A DNA stretch of 64,000 nt from Aphrophora alni (taxonomy: Eukaryota; Arthropoda; Insecta; Hemiptera; Aphrophoridae): positions 13,565,092-13,629,091 of the forward strand of contig OY740777.1 in the NCBI GenBank assembly GCA_963513935.1, read 5' to 3'. Every line of letters starts with the position of its first letter. The stretch's first letter is position 1. Made by a program: the position numbers and the translations under genes. The notes below the pieces were generated by a model that worked only from the letters and a program-made list of their open reading frames with translations, did not search any database and was not told the DNA's origin. Shown one piece after another: positions 54,565 through 64,000 of the stretch.

Positions 54565-55390
54565 AAATCCTTTTCATTTTAGGCCTTAAGAATTATTATT
54601 TTTAAAAAAGTTCCTATTTGCATGGTATTTATTTTTTATTAGCTTTATAATTGTATTCATTTTCAGTATCCAGGTCAATATTAGTTAAAATGAAGTTTAT
54701 TACCTTGTTTCGCGTCACTAACACAAAAAAGAGGTCACTTGACGAAAACAAAGTAAGAAACTTTATTTTAAAATTGCGTTTCTCAACTATATTTTTGGAT
54801 GATTGTAATAATTTTCTCAAAAAATACAAGAGATACAGCTGTGTGGAAAACTTTTGACAATTTTTCTGGTCACGAAACGTAGAGAACCACCAAATTTGAA
54901 TCGTAATTTATACCCAGTGAAATTCAAAATGGCAGCATGAGAAATCTTTCGCAAGCCGTTACTCGCTATGGCAGCGTTCTTCGACCACGTTTATAAAAAC
55001 TTTTTATTTTGTTTTTAACTACAAAACCATTTCCCTTGAGATTACCGAGAAATCCCCAATCGCGCTGTACAAATAACAGTTTATAAGTACGGCGAATAAA
55101 GTGTTTCTACGATTCATTATAAACAACACTAATTCACAACTACAATGTCGGATTGCTATTAAATAATAAAACAATCAACAATCATAAATATGTACGTCGT
55201 AAATGTATTCAATGATTATGTAATATCTTTTAGACACACACAAGTCTTGTCGCTATTTATATTTACAACTAACATTAATTAACGTTTATAGGTTCATAAA
55301 AATATAAAAAAGTACTTTCTAACGGTAGCGTGGAATCAGGGCGTTAATAAAGTGAGAAGTTATAATAGTAACATGTCAATAGGTGATAAA
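54565..55390. other. AT-rich stretch, nothing recognised
   Basis: Overlapping frames at 54629-54829 (minus) and 54651-54857 (plus) are on opposite strands of the same segment and neither is recognisable. Confidence 0.4.
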
Positions 55391-55394
55391 GTAT

Positions 55395-56640
55395 TATACA
55401 GAGTGTCTAATAAGTCCGCTACTTGTGATTCTCTAATAATAAAAAAAAATGTTTTTCGTTCCGTCCCAATCTGACTGTTTTCCTTCGTTCGGAAATAAGA
55501 TATAACTCCAGAACAAACTAATATAGTGACACAAAAAATTGTAGGATATTTTATATGATTAGTATAATTTGAAATTTTATAATTTTTCCGTTAACCGTTT
55601 CAAAGTTATGTTCATTTCAAATTGTTAAAGCCGAATAACTTGAAAACCATTGATTTTAGAATATATTTAACCATTTAATATCTTGTTCAAAGTGTAACTT
55701 AAAAAGCATGATTTTTAAGGCTAATATTATCAACTGAGTCAAACAAAGGTTCTATATTTAATCGAGCCGCGGTTATAAATTTTTCCGTACAATCTCGACA
55801 AAAGTTTTATCAATTTTATATTACGTTACGCAGTAACTTGTTTGTCGCAAAGACCGCGAGATAGTTGATGACTCGCTGATCACAGCCGCTTCTTCATAGA
55901 TTTCTTCTTTTGCTAATTTTATTTTTAGACGTCTAACTTCCTCTTTACTCATATAAATATATAAACAAGTTTTACGTCAATTCAAACTTTTCTGTCACAT
56001 TGTCTTTTCGACGAAGTGCAGCATTTTGTATGCCTACTGTATGCTTTGGGTTGTTCCACTGTATTACCTTTACAAACATTATTACAAAAATACAGATTAA
56101 ATTTCCTTCCGAATATCGTGTTTTAAGAGGAATAGCAGAAAAATACATTAAAACGAAATAGATGAATCCATTCGGTACAACACTTCGCTAATAATTGTTT
56201 TCGTATGCAGAAACTCACAAATAATGATCCTCTGCACAGCGGCACTTCTAAATCTGATATTTTTCTAAACCCCCGCAAAAACAACGGGTTGCAATAAAAT
56301 AATTGCAATCCTCTCTTCAGGATTTCCTTAAGGGATGTTTAAAGATTTTCTAATACCTTTGGCAACCTCAAAAATCATAATTTTTAAGCCTGTTTTTGAA
56401 GGTTGAAAATTGTCATTTTTACGTTTTTTTTTAAACTTAAAATAGTTTATAACTCGAAAACGGCTCATTTTAGATAAAAGTTACTAAGGACCTTTTTTGT
56501 TCAAAATGACCCACAAATTTTAGAGAAACTTTTTTGGTGTAGAAAATTGATTTTTACAATTTGTTTTTCAAAAATTAACAATTACTCGACCAAAATTTCG
56601 TACGGCACTCTCCGGATTTGTATTTAAGGAGGTATTTTTA
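55395..56640. repeat. Possible large repeat with ACAGAGTGTC start
   Basis: Starts TACAGAGTGTCTAATAAGTC, a variant of the ACAGGGTGT terminus. Near 56,600 GTACGGCACTCTCCGGATTT may be the inward side of an opposite end. The interior is mostly frame-less AT-rich DNA of the family F/R type (TTTATAACTCGAAAACGGCT). Tentative. Confidence 0.35.
55821..55952 (-). other. Unrecognised 43-codon frame starting at ATG
   Basis: On the minus strand ATG at 55952 opens MSKEEVRRLKIKLAKEEIYE, continues EAAVISESSTISRSL and stops at 55821. It is charged, helix-prone and less AT-biased than random frames nearby, with serine-rich codons TCA, AGC, TCG. A donor-like GC|GTAACG sits just before the stop. It could be a small coding exon, part of an unknown element's protein, or chance. 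No function proposed. Confidence 0.25.
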
Positions 56641-56644
56641 ATTA

Positions 56645-57600
56645 AGAATCAGCAAAACACTAATCAGAACTATTTCCTTAATGGAACGGTATCGCAGCCA
56701 GGCTAATATTTATTTCTGGTGTCTGAGTACTACATTATAAAATATATTCAATTTATTTTCATTTAATGCAACTATTTCCTGTAGCTAGGAATATAAATCC
56801 TGGGTTAATAAATGGTATCTAATCTAAAAAACAAAAATCAGAGGTAATGAGGGAAGATCGTTAATAACAAACACTAAATAAACATTCATTGAAACGTGTG
56901 TAATATTGTCATTCAACACCACGTGACTAAATTTGATATTATAAATTGTATGTACAAAATATATAATCAATTTAGGAAATTAAATAAAAAGAAAAATCAA
57001 AACAAGACACAAATTTGGACTCAAACAATCCTTCCAAAACCATGTGGGAAATTATAAATACAAACAGATTTTCTTTCCACCTCCAAAAAAAACAAAATTA
57101 AAAGTAACAGAACGAACATGTAATTTATATTGTATAATAAAATACATAATTAATTAAACGATATAGACAAAAACTTTAAAACAATTCCTCATTCTAAAAA
57201 CATATTACACAATGGAAAAGTACATAAATTCCAATTTTCAGAGCTAAACAAAAGAAACAAATTTTATTTTTCATAGACAAAAACAAAATATAATAATAAT
57301 AAATTTAGATATACGCAAGATCTGAGGCACATAAATTAACTTAAAAGAAAGCTTAGATAACATAATATTATACAAATTCTCCTTGAAAAATTTAGGAAGA
57401 CCTCAACCCCGTTTTAGGTTGTCCAGCAGAAAAAAGTCATTCGATTTCATGCAACTTTTCTAGTAAATTTAGAACACCTATTTTACACCAGTTTGTAATT
57501 ATTACTGGATGTATTAGACCTTGAAAATTAGATATAGCTGAAAAACATTTATTTAACGGTGCTTAGTCCATAGTTCACAAAGTGAAATTTAGTAATAATA
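56645..57600. other. AT-rich stretch with weak family R similarity
   Basis: Words near 56,960-57,060 (AATTTAGGAAATTAAATAAA then AAACCATGTGGGAAATTATA) loosely follow family R. Otherwise nothing recognised. Confidence 0.35.
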
Positions 57601-57609
57601 AAGAGCTGG

Positions 57610-58050
57610 AGTAAGCCAGTGGATGTTATAGACAATTATCAGAAAATTATGATTTTGGTTTTCATTCAATAACTCTGTTCCTCCTCAGCCTACAAAACAA
57701 ATAACAATAACAGTAGTGTTGTTACACCTTTTTCTCTAGCTGTAGTCTAATTTCACCTGATTTTTGAACTTGAAAATAATAAAAATCATCTCTGGTAATA
57801 GCTTCAATTTGCAATTAAAAACAAAGTTCCTGTAGATCCTAAACAGTTAAAGATACCGAAAATATCCAAGAACAAAAAAGTCTTAAAATAATGTATTTCA
57901 AATAAAATCGCCATAACAAAATAAAGGTTCCTGTAAGAAAATTTAAAGTTGACCGCCATATTGGAAAAATGACTGAAGATATAAAAAAATTGTCAATATC
58001 TCTACTTTTAACTAAAAAATCCTGGGGTTTACTTTACAATTTTTTTTGTA
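57610..58050 (-). repeat. Solo right-arm-oriented fragment of foldback family F
   Basis: TGTTATAGACAATTATCAGA, TTATGATTTTGGTTTTCATT and, later, GTTGACCGCCATATTGGAAA follow the right arm of the 16.6-17.6 kb element (17,130-17,340). Confidence 0.55.
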
Positions 58051-58059
58051 TAGAATGAA

Positions 58060-59395
58060 GCAACGATACACCTGTTTCACTCACTCTATATTCTGATGTT
58101 AGTGGACTTGAAGACGTGGCTGCATTGCTTTGGTTGCTAAATATAGAAAGCATTTGCCTCTAATGGTTCAGTGTCACAAAGATTTATGTATATGGAAATA
58201 ACTGAAGTTGACTTAGTCAAACTTAGTTTCAAATTAAGTGTTGGAGAAAATTGTGTTTTTCTTTTCAAAAATGTAATAAAGGTAGTTTTATATTCCCCTT
58301 ATTATATAGCCTAAACAAAAGTCTGGTAAGTACGCTATGATAAGCATAATACATTATACCGAAGAATACATTAATGTTGTAATTAGATTAAAATTTCAGT
58401 ATAACAACCCCCATCAAGTGAGGCAAAGTATATCTTGTGCTTTAACGTTGTAATAAACCAAAAGCAATTTCCGAGTTTCAATAATTTGGTAAAGTTTACA
58501 CCTTGATATGAATGCCCGTTAATGCGACGATAAAACCTACCCTTTGTTGTTTGTTACGTTGGCAAACTTGAGAGAATCATCCCTTCATTATAAAGTTTTG
58601 AGTACCCTATCTGCGAGTGTTTTCAAAACAAAGTTAATTATTTACCCCCTTTTTTATTACAAAAGGGTTGTTACACAGAGCACTTTTATTAAAATCCGTT
58701 TCAGAAAGTTTAAATCGTAAAACCCTCCCATGTAACGGATAACATAAAATTATTAATCTGAGTCAAACTTCAAGTTTCTCGATACACAAAAGTTATGTCC
58801 CATAACTGTTTCATAGGCTTCTTCGGAAAGTTAATGCATTATTCAAGCGAAGAAATTGAAAGTTAAAATAAACAATGAAAATATAATTCTTAATGGATCC
58901 ATAAACTTGGCGAAATGGACCGATTTTTTTTCTTTTATCCGATCCATAAATAAAAAAAATATACTGTCTTACGATAAATAAATTTATCTTAAGTTAATTC
59001 CTAAATCTTTTTCAGAGAGGAAATCAATCTTTTGTTTTCTATTGACTCATCTCTGCTCTCAACAACCAGAGTAAAAAATATATTAGTAAACGTCAAAATG
59101 TTGAAAAGTATATTTTTTTTACAAATTAATATACGAAGTTTCTAAAGTAAGTATCAACTCCCATTATCAGTTTTCGGTTTACGCTTAGTGTAATTCATGT
59201 CTTGTATTAGTGTGAAATCATAAAGTCAATTGAGAAGAGGTAAAAATAAAACACGTAGAATAAACTGAAATAAAGAAATAAATAATTAAATGACATTTTC
59301 AAACGGACTATCTTATCAGCCAAACCAGGATAAACTAACACCATTTTGATTTTAAGGAGGAGTAGAAGGTTGTTCATCCTGATCAAACAGTTAGG
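58060..59395. other. AT-rich stretch, nothing recognised
   Basis: No frames above 60 codons, no RNA gene, no shared repeat noticed. Confidence 0.45.
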
Positions 59396-59399
59396 TAAT

Positions 59400-60190
59400 C
59401 ATGCCATTGGCATACAACCTTTGATTATTTAATTGACTACTATATCTTCCCAGTTCAACTTGGTGGTTGACATTTCTTGTACTGTACAGTTCTGAGACTT
59501 GTGGTTTTTCTGATCAGGTGTTTTAGCTCTGAGCTCCTCTCTTACTTTACTAATTCTAGTTTTAGGTTATGTTAGGTTAGATTAGGTTAGGTTAAATTAG
59601 GTTAGGTTAAGTTAGATAAGCACTCCGTTGACATTCAACCTTTGATTATTTAATTGACTACTATATCTTCCCAGTTCAACTTGGTTGTTTCCATTTCTTG
59701 TACTGTACAGTTCTGAGACTTGTGGTTTTTCTGATCAGGTGTTTTAGCTCTGAGCTCCTATCTTACTTTACTAATTCTAGTTTTAGGTTATGTTAGGTTA
59801 GGTTAGGTTACATAACCACTCCGTTGACATACAACCTTTGATTATTTAATTGACTACTATATCTCCCAGTTCAGCTTAGTGGTTGACATTTCTTGTATTG
59901 TACAGTTCTGAGACTTGTGGTTTTTTCTGATAACATATAACTTATGTAGAGTTTTTACTAACTTTGATCGATCGGTCTTCAGTTTTATCTCTGGTTTACT
60001 TTCTTATATTACTAGTTCTAAGGTAAGATTAAATTATGTTAGGTTAGGTTAGGTTAGATAACCAGACCATACATACTATGTGTTCACAAGTTACACTTGT
60101 TGTTATTTCTTGTGTTGTTTTCTGACTTGTGATTTTTCTTGATCACTCAGTTTTAGTTTTAGTGTGGTTCCTTTCTTAAATTAATAATCC
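59400..60190 (+). repeat. TTAGG-bearing tandem array, four units of about 196-230 bp
   Basis: Units open CAACCTTTGATTATTTAATT (about 59415, 59636, 59832), continue TTCTTGTACTGTACAGTTCT, GAGACTTGTGGTTTTTCTGA, TCAGGTGTTTTAGCTCTGAG, CTTTACTAATTCTAGTTTTA, and close with GGTTATG and a run of GGTTA units. The fourth unit (about 60062-60190) is strongly diverged, as is the second half of unit 3. Units share no sequence with the 39.6-kb array apart from the TTAGG block. Confidence 0.88.
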
Positions 60191-60194
60191 TGTT

Positions 60195-60335
60195 TTTAGT
60201 TACCAACGTTGTGATAGCCTACTAGTCTTTGAAGTCTCTGAAAAACAATTGCAACTCCAATATTCAATGAAAGTTTCAGTACTTTGATCAACATTTTTCA
60301 CGATATTAAAAGAAGAAACGTTCCATCCTTATAAA
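60195..60335. other. Short unassigned stretch
   Basis: May contain the degraded N-terminus of the following transposase; not resolvable by eye. Confidence 0.3.
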
Positions 60336-60339
60336 ATTT

Positions 60340-60845
60340 GATTGCTACATAGGCTGAATGAAGATGATCTTCATCGGCGCATGGAAATGTGTGCATCGGT
60401 TTCCAATCAATTGTATATCAATCCCAAGTTTACATTGTGTTTTATTTAGCGACGAAGCTCTGATTTTATAAATGTGAATACACGAAACTAGTTTTCTCTA
60501 CCAAAGATCGGGGAGATGTTAAATTGATGTTATGGTATAGCGTAGTACACATGTTTGGGTCAATTTTTCTTTGAAGATAGTGTAACTGGTGATTCATATT
60601 TAGCTATGTTATCTGATCAGTTAATGCTTGAAATTGACAGGAAGGAAGTCCAGAATGGTTTCTACAAGACGGCACACCGCCACGTTATGTGTTGTCAGTG
60701 AAGGGGACTGGTTGGATTTCAATTTTTCAAACTGGACTACAAGTTGTGGTCGGGTGGAATGGCCATATTCGCATCCATTCGATTTCTGTTTATTGCGACG
60801 TGTTGAAAACAAAAGTAAAAATAAGAAACATATCATCTAAAGTAA
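60340..60845 (+). pseudogene. Decayed Tc3-like DDE transposase (copy 2)
   Basis: HRLNEDDLHRRMEMCASVSN with QLYINPKF (about 60352) matches the 'ELNEDDFDRRLEFC..M......F' segment; CVLFSDEALI (about 60435) is the first catalytic box; FFFEDSVTGDSYLAML (about 60570) is the 'FFFEETVTG..YL.ML' segment; EWFLQDGTPPRYVLSV (about 60650) is the second catalytic box; and after a frameshift VEWPYSHPFDFCLLRRV (about 60757) is the 'WPPRSPDLTPLDFFLWG' box, where the third catalytic Asp region is damaged. At least three frameshifts and several stops. More intact than copy 1. Confidence 0.82.
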
Positions 60846-60849
60846 CGCA

Positions 60850-61425
60850 TCACTAAGCATGCGTGTAGATTAGACACGATGTAGCGTTGTTTGATTGCAT
60901 TCACGGTAACTTAAGTAATGCATAGTCAACAATAGAGAGTACTTTGAAAATTTATTTGGTTCTTTTGTTTGTGTGTGTTTTAATAACGAAATTGTTACAT
61001 TTCATTTGCGGTTAAAACATTTTGTTTTCCTCATGTGTACAAACTTTAAAAACACCCAGTATTTTTAAAATTTATTTACTTCAGATGTTTGCCTCGTTAA
61101 TAAAAAAAAAACATAACATTTGTAGATTTCGTAACGAAACCATTTTAAAACACCATCTTCGTTGCTTTTAAAACACGAATTATTATCCAAACACTTTGCC
61201 CCTCCTCTAAAAACTGCGCGGGAAATAAACCCTTCAAAGGGCAGAAATACTGATAAACTTTACGATATGTTTGGATACTCTAACAGAACCCAGACTTTCA
61301 CCCCCAACCCCTAAGTTTATTGACTCTTGCCAGATACAGAAGAAAAAACCTAATAAAGCAAAATGCGGACTGTTAGGGGGTTGTTTTTACTTTAAATATT
61401 GTTCACTGATGCGAGGGTAGTAAAA
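60850..61425. other. Unassigned stretch
   Basis: Likely 3' flank of the transposon; no terminal repeat identified. Confidence 0.35.
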
Positions 61426-61429
61426 ATGA

Positions 61430-62060
61430 CTGACTTTATGGATTATAACGATGGATATCGGTGGAGATTGTTGCAAAGTGTTTATTAGTATGTTGACATG
61501 CACACTTTGTGCTGCGAGGTTATATTAAAACTAAGGGTGCCAGACGTAGTTTTATTGGTGACTTTAACGCTCGAGTGGTTATTGATTTAAAGGCACACAT
61601 GATTCTATTCTGATTCTGTCGAGTGAAATGCAAACTTGGCAGATGAAAACTTTGTCACGTCTATTTTACGACACTGTTTATTAAATTGGGGGTTTCAAGA
61701 CTGTAGATTTTAACCAGTAATATTTACTACATAACAATGTCCTTTCTAGTTTTGGAAACAATGAAAAACCTTTAATTGTAAATCAAAGTACGGTTGTCCT
61801 GAAACTGATTATCCTTCGAACCATAGTGTGGAGTGAAAGCCTTTGATAGATGACAACTTTAAAATAGGAGACTTTGTTGGATATCACAATTTTGCATAAA
61901 GTACAGAAATTGAAGGTAGGTGTAAAGGCGTCAGATATGATGAGCAGGACGATTAAATTGTTCTTTCGAGATCTTTGTTGCTGGTGGCCAAAAGTGGAAA
62001 GGTAATGTGAGTCCACGAGAGTTTGTATCTATGGATCAAAATATAGATTAACAATTTCTC
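61430..62060 (+). pseudogene. Possible non-LTR endonuclease fragment (1)
   Basis: FIGDFNARV at about 61551-61577 matches the 'L.GDFNAR.G' motif of the apurinic-like (EEP) endonuclease of non-LTR retrotransposons. The downstream 500 bp is of intermediate GC and could hold the rest of the domain, but I could not align further blocks with confidence. The minus-strand frame 61783-62016 is a shadow. Confidence 0.4.
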
Positions 62061-62069
62061 CTGGCTCTT

Positions 62070-62630
62070 TTGATCAATATTTCAAACCCCGGTCGTAGCT
62101 ACAACTCTCAGCGACAGAGAGATGTTTAAAGAGGATACAGAGGCGGTAAAATCCATTTACTCTCAGGCGATCTGAAAGTATTGACACCTTTAACCTTTAA
62201 ATTCGTAGTAGTATGACACTGCTTTAATGTGCGGTTGATATGTCTAGAATGAACAATAAAATGGGTGTCTGCTTATGCAGGTAGAGATGGAAACAAAAGT
62301 GATGATCACATTGTTAGAACTCTTTGGTATAGAATCCTTCTGTGGCAGTCCAAACTGTCATCTTAGATAAATGGTTGAGATAATTCTGGTCGCTCTATTA
62401 GGAAGTAATCACTTAAATTAGACCACAAGAAGGTTTATCCGATATTCCAAGTCAAAAGCTATTAGTTTCCGTACCTATATCGGTAAAAAAGGCACCCCCT
62501 TAGGAGTTGTCATAGTTCTAGTTAGTTACAATGATGCTAGCTAGCCATTACCATTGGATGATTTTTACGTTGTTAACACACCTTCATCTATAATTTATAT
62601 TTATCAACGGGTAAAAATGGCACAGGAGGG
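62070..62630. other. Unassigned, probably retroelement-derived
   Basis: Composition like the flanking endonuclease-like fragments, less AT-rich than the window in general, but no block recognised. Confidence 0.3.
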
Positions 62631-62639
62631 AAAATACGC

Positions 62640-63060
62640 CTAATGACTGGCCCCGAAAGAGATAACACCTCAAAGATAGGTGTCAGAATAACTGTCAGTT
62701 CTTCTCCAATTGGAAAGAAGTGTGAAGACCTTCTGTATGAGTGTGATGTCTTTGCTCGGCGGAAGTTCAGTGAGTTTGGTAAAACATCTGTAGGTGTTGA
62801 AGATTTTAGAGACGAAAATCCTATGGTTGTTACCGTCTTCATATGAAACCCGGGTAGAATATGGGAAGAACATCCATAAAGGTCGCCCAGTAGAAATAAT
62901 CCTTGGCTGTGTAACACCTCTTCTTACCCCAAAAATAGCTTTTGCTGAAGTTTTTAATGAAATGAGCTTTACCTATTTGAATAATTTGTTTAACGGGAGA
63001 TTTTAATACTAGACAAAGAAGTCTACGAGATGTGATAATATAATAGTACTATTTCTCTGT
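62640..63060 (+). pseudogene. Possible non-LTR endonuclease fragment (2)
   Basis: The plus strand reads PVEIILGC, KIAFAEVFNEMSFTYLNN and, after a one-base shift, TGDFNTRQRSLRDVI at about 62993-63037. This fits the endonuclease order 'V.I...Y.PP....F...L......LI.GDFN.R'. The upstream frame at 62643-62846 (MTGPERDNTSKIGVRI...) may be the N-terminal half of the same domain but was not recognised. The opposite-strand frame of 109 codons (62588-62917) is taken to be a shadow. Confidence 0.42.
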
Positions 63061-63069
63061 CAGCATTAA

Positions 63070-63185
63070 CAATTGAAAATATTCTACCCGCTGTTTCAGT
63101 CAATGGAAAGAACGTCTCTAGATCTCTATCGAAGGGAATAATTTTGAAAAAAAATACACGTTTTCCGTAGGTAAGTTGACAATTA
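63070..63185. other. Short unassigned stretch
   Basis: Nothing recognised. Confidence 0.3.
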
Positions 63186-63189
63186 TATT

Positions 63190-63595
63190 TTTTTTCGTCA
63201 TACTGCTTCAAAAACAGCTGTTTTCAATACATGCTTTGAGTTAATATTTTTAGTCCTAAGAAGTAAAAACATCAGCTGAGATCGAGGTCATCAGCTGTTA
63301 CTTCGTTTATACGAATTAATTAACAATTGTAAAGCATCTATAAAAATAATGATACTCTCGATTGTAAATAACCGTTAAAACAGCTGTTACCATCAATTTG
63401 AATGCAAATAGGTTGAAAAAATTTAGTTTTTGTAAAATTGTTTTCTTATATTATTTGCAGTATAACGAAAAATATAGTTCATCACTTGGACCAAAAGAAG
63501 CTTTCGATCCTCGGTCATTTTTTTCCAGTTAAACTTGAGCTTGTATCGAAAAGCTTTATTTTTGGTGCTACTGATGAAATCTACTATTTTTAATT
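63190..63595 (+). repeat. Dispersed repeat, family E, forward copy
   Basis: TTTTTTCGTCATACTGCTTC, AAAACAGCTGTTTTCAATAC, GTCATCAGCTGTTACTTCGT, TTATATTATTTGCAGTATAA, CACTTGGACCAAAAGAAGC, TTAAACTTGAGCTTGTATCG, AAAAGCTTTATTTTTGGTGC. Very close to the copy at 36.41-36.83 kb, including its start, so both share the same left boundary. Confidence 0.85.
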
Positions 63596-63599
63596 ATTC

Positions 63600-64000
63600 T
63601 TTTATATTTTAGACAAATCTTATAGTTTATATTATCAGAAAACAACACCTCGCACAGTAATTATTTCCATCTCGTTTATTTAATAAATTTAAATCACGTA
63701 ATTTAATTTAAACATGTTCAGACGTTGAAACTGTCAAAGCCAAACACAACGAAGCATTTAATTTCGTTTGCTTTTCATTAAATACTAGACATAATCAAAA
63801 CACCTATTACACTTAAATTTACATTGAAGGAACAATATAATTATTATTCCTTTTATTTATGACTTCGTTTTAAATTATTAATTACTAAACACGTAAGACA
63901 TTATAAACTTACATTTCCTTCAACACCACCTGTTGTACAAATTACGGTTTTACTCCTGCAGTCAAAGTGGTAATAATACCGATATATTGTTTACAATACT
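63600..64000. other. AT-rich stretch, nothing recognised
   Basis: No frames, RNA genes or shared repeats noticed. Confidence 0.45.

Noticed and set aside
62588..62917. 109-codon minus-strand frame, the longest in the window
   Set aside because: The opposite strand carries endonuclease-like blocks leading to a GDFN motif; the minus frame shows no recognisable domain and is likely a shadow.

Overview
The window looks like non-coding DNA from an insect nuclear genome, most likely a hemipteran or a related order. It is about two-thirds A+T by eye. It has no long open reading frames, carries many interspersed repeats, and contains repeated tracts of (TTAGG)n, the insect telomere motif. Every recognisable protein remnant belongs to a transposable element: Jockey-type and other non-LTR retrotransposons, mariner, and a Tc3-like DDE transposase family widespread in insects. 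I found no intact host protein-coding gene. Assignment to Hemiptera is an inference from general character, not from a diagnostic gene.

The one place that looks like host-gene machinery is 29.87-30.25 kb. A comparatively GC-rich, GAGA-rich segment lies next to a sequence that, read on the minus strand, ends in GAG|GTAAGT, a textbook 5' splice donor, with no ATG upstream. I read it as a candidate promoter plus non-coding first exon of a minus-strand gene. If so, 1-29,870 is mostly its first intron and the coding exons lie outside the window.

Layout. 0-12 kb: a dead Jockey-like RT piece, a 79-bp tandem repeat, two copies of a ~1 kb terminal-inverted-repeat element (4.2-5.2 and 10.6-11.7 kb) and a tRNA-like sequence. 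12-19 kb: clustered copies of a ~250-bp SINE-like family, Penelope-terminus-like hairpins and a 970-bp foldback element that is almost entirely two inverted arms. 19.5-20.5 kb: a decayed short-period minisatellite. 21-27.7 kb: non-LTR RT remnants, a decayed mariner, a 5'-truncated Jockey insertion and a 198-bp tandem duplication. 30.4-36.8 kb: further ribozyme-like hairpins, dispersed repeats and a 460-bp palindromic element. 37.5-40.1 kb: SINE-like copies, a 53-bp minisatellite apparently grown from the SINE tail, and a TTAGG-bearing tandem array. 42.5-43.3 kb: a CCTAA tract followed by a 149-bp satellite. 46.9-50.3 kb: a complex nested satellite split by a decayed DDE transposase. 53.2-53.6 kb: a GC-rich duplicated block. 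59.4-60.2 kb: a second TTAGG-bearing tandem array. 60.3-63.6 kb: another DDE transposase relic, two endonuclease-like fragments and a repeated element.

There is no operon or pathway here. What the parts share is transposon decay, tandem amplification of transposon pieces, and several independent families built as long inverted repeats that could fold into double-stranded RNA if transcribed. All element boundaries were set by eye and are approximate.
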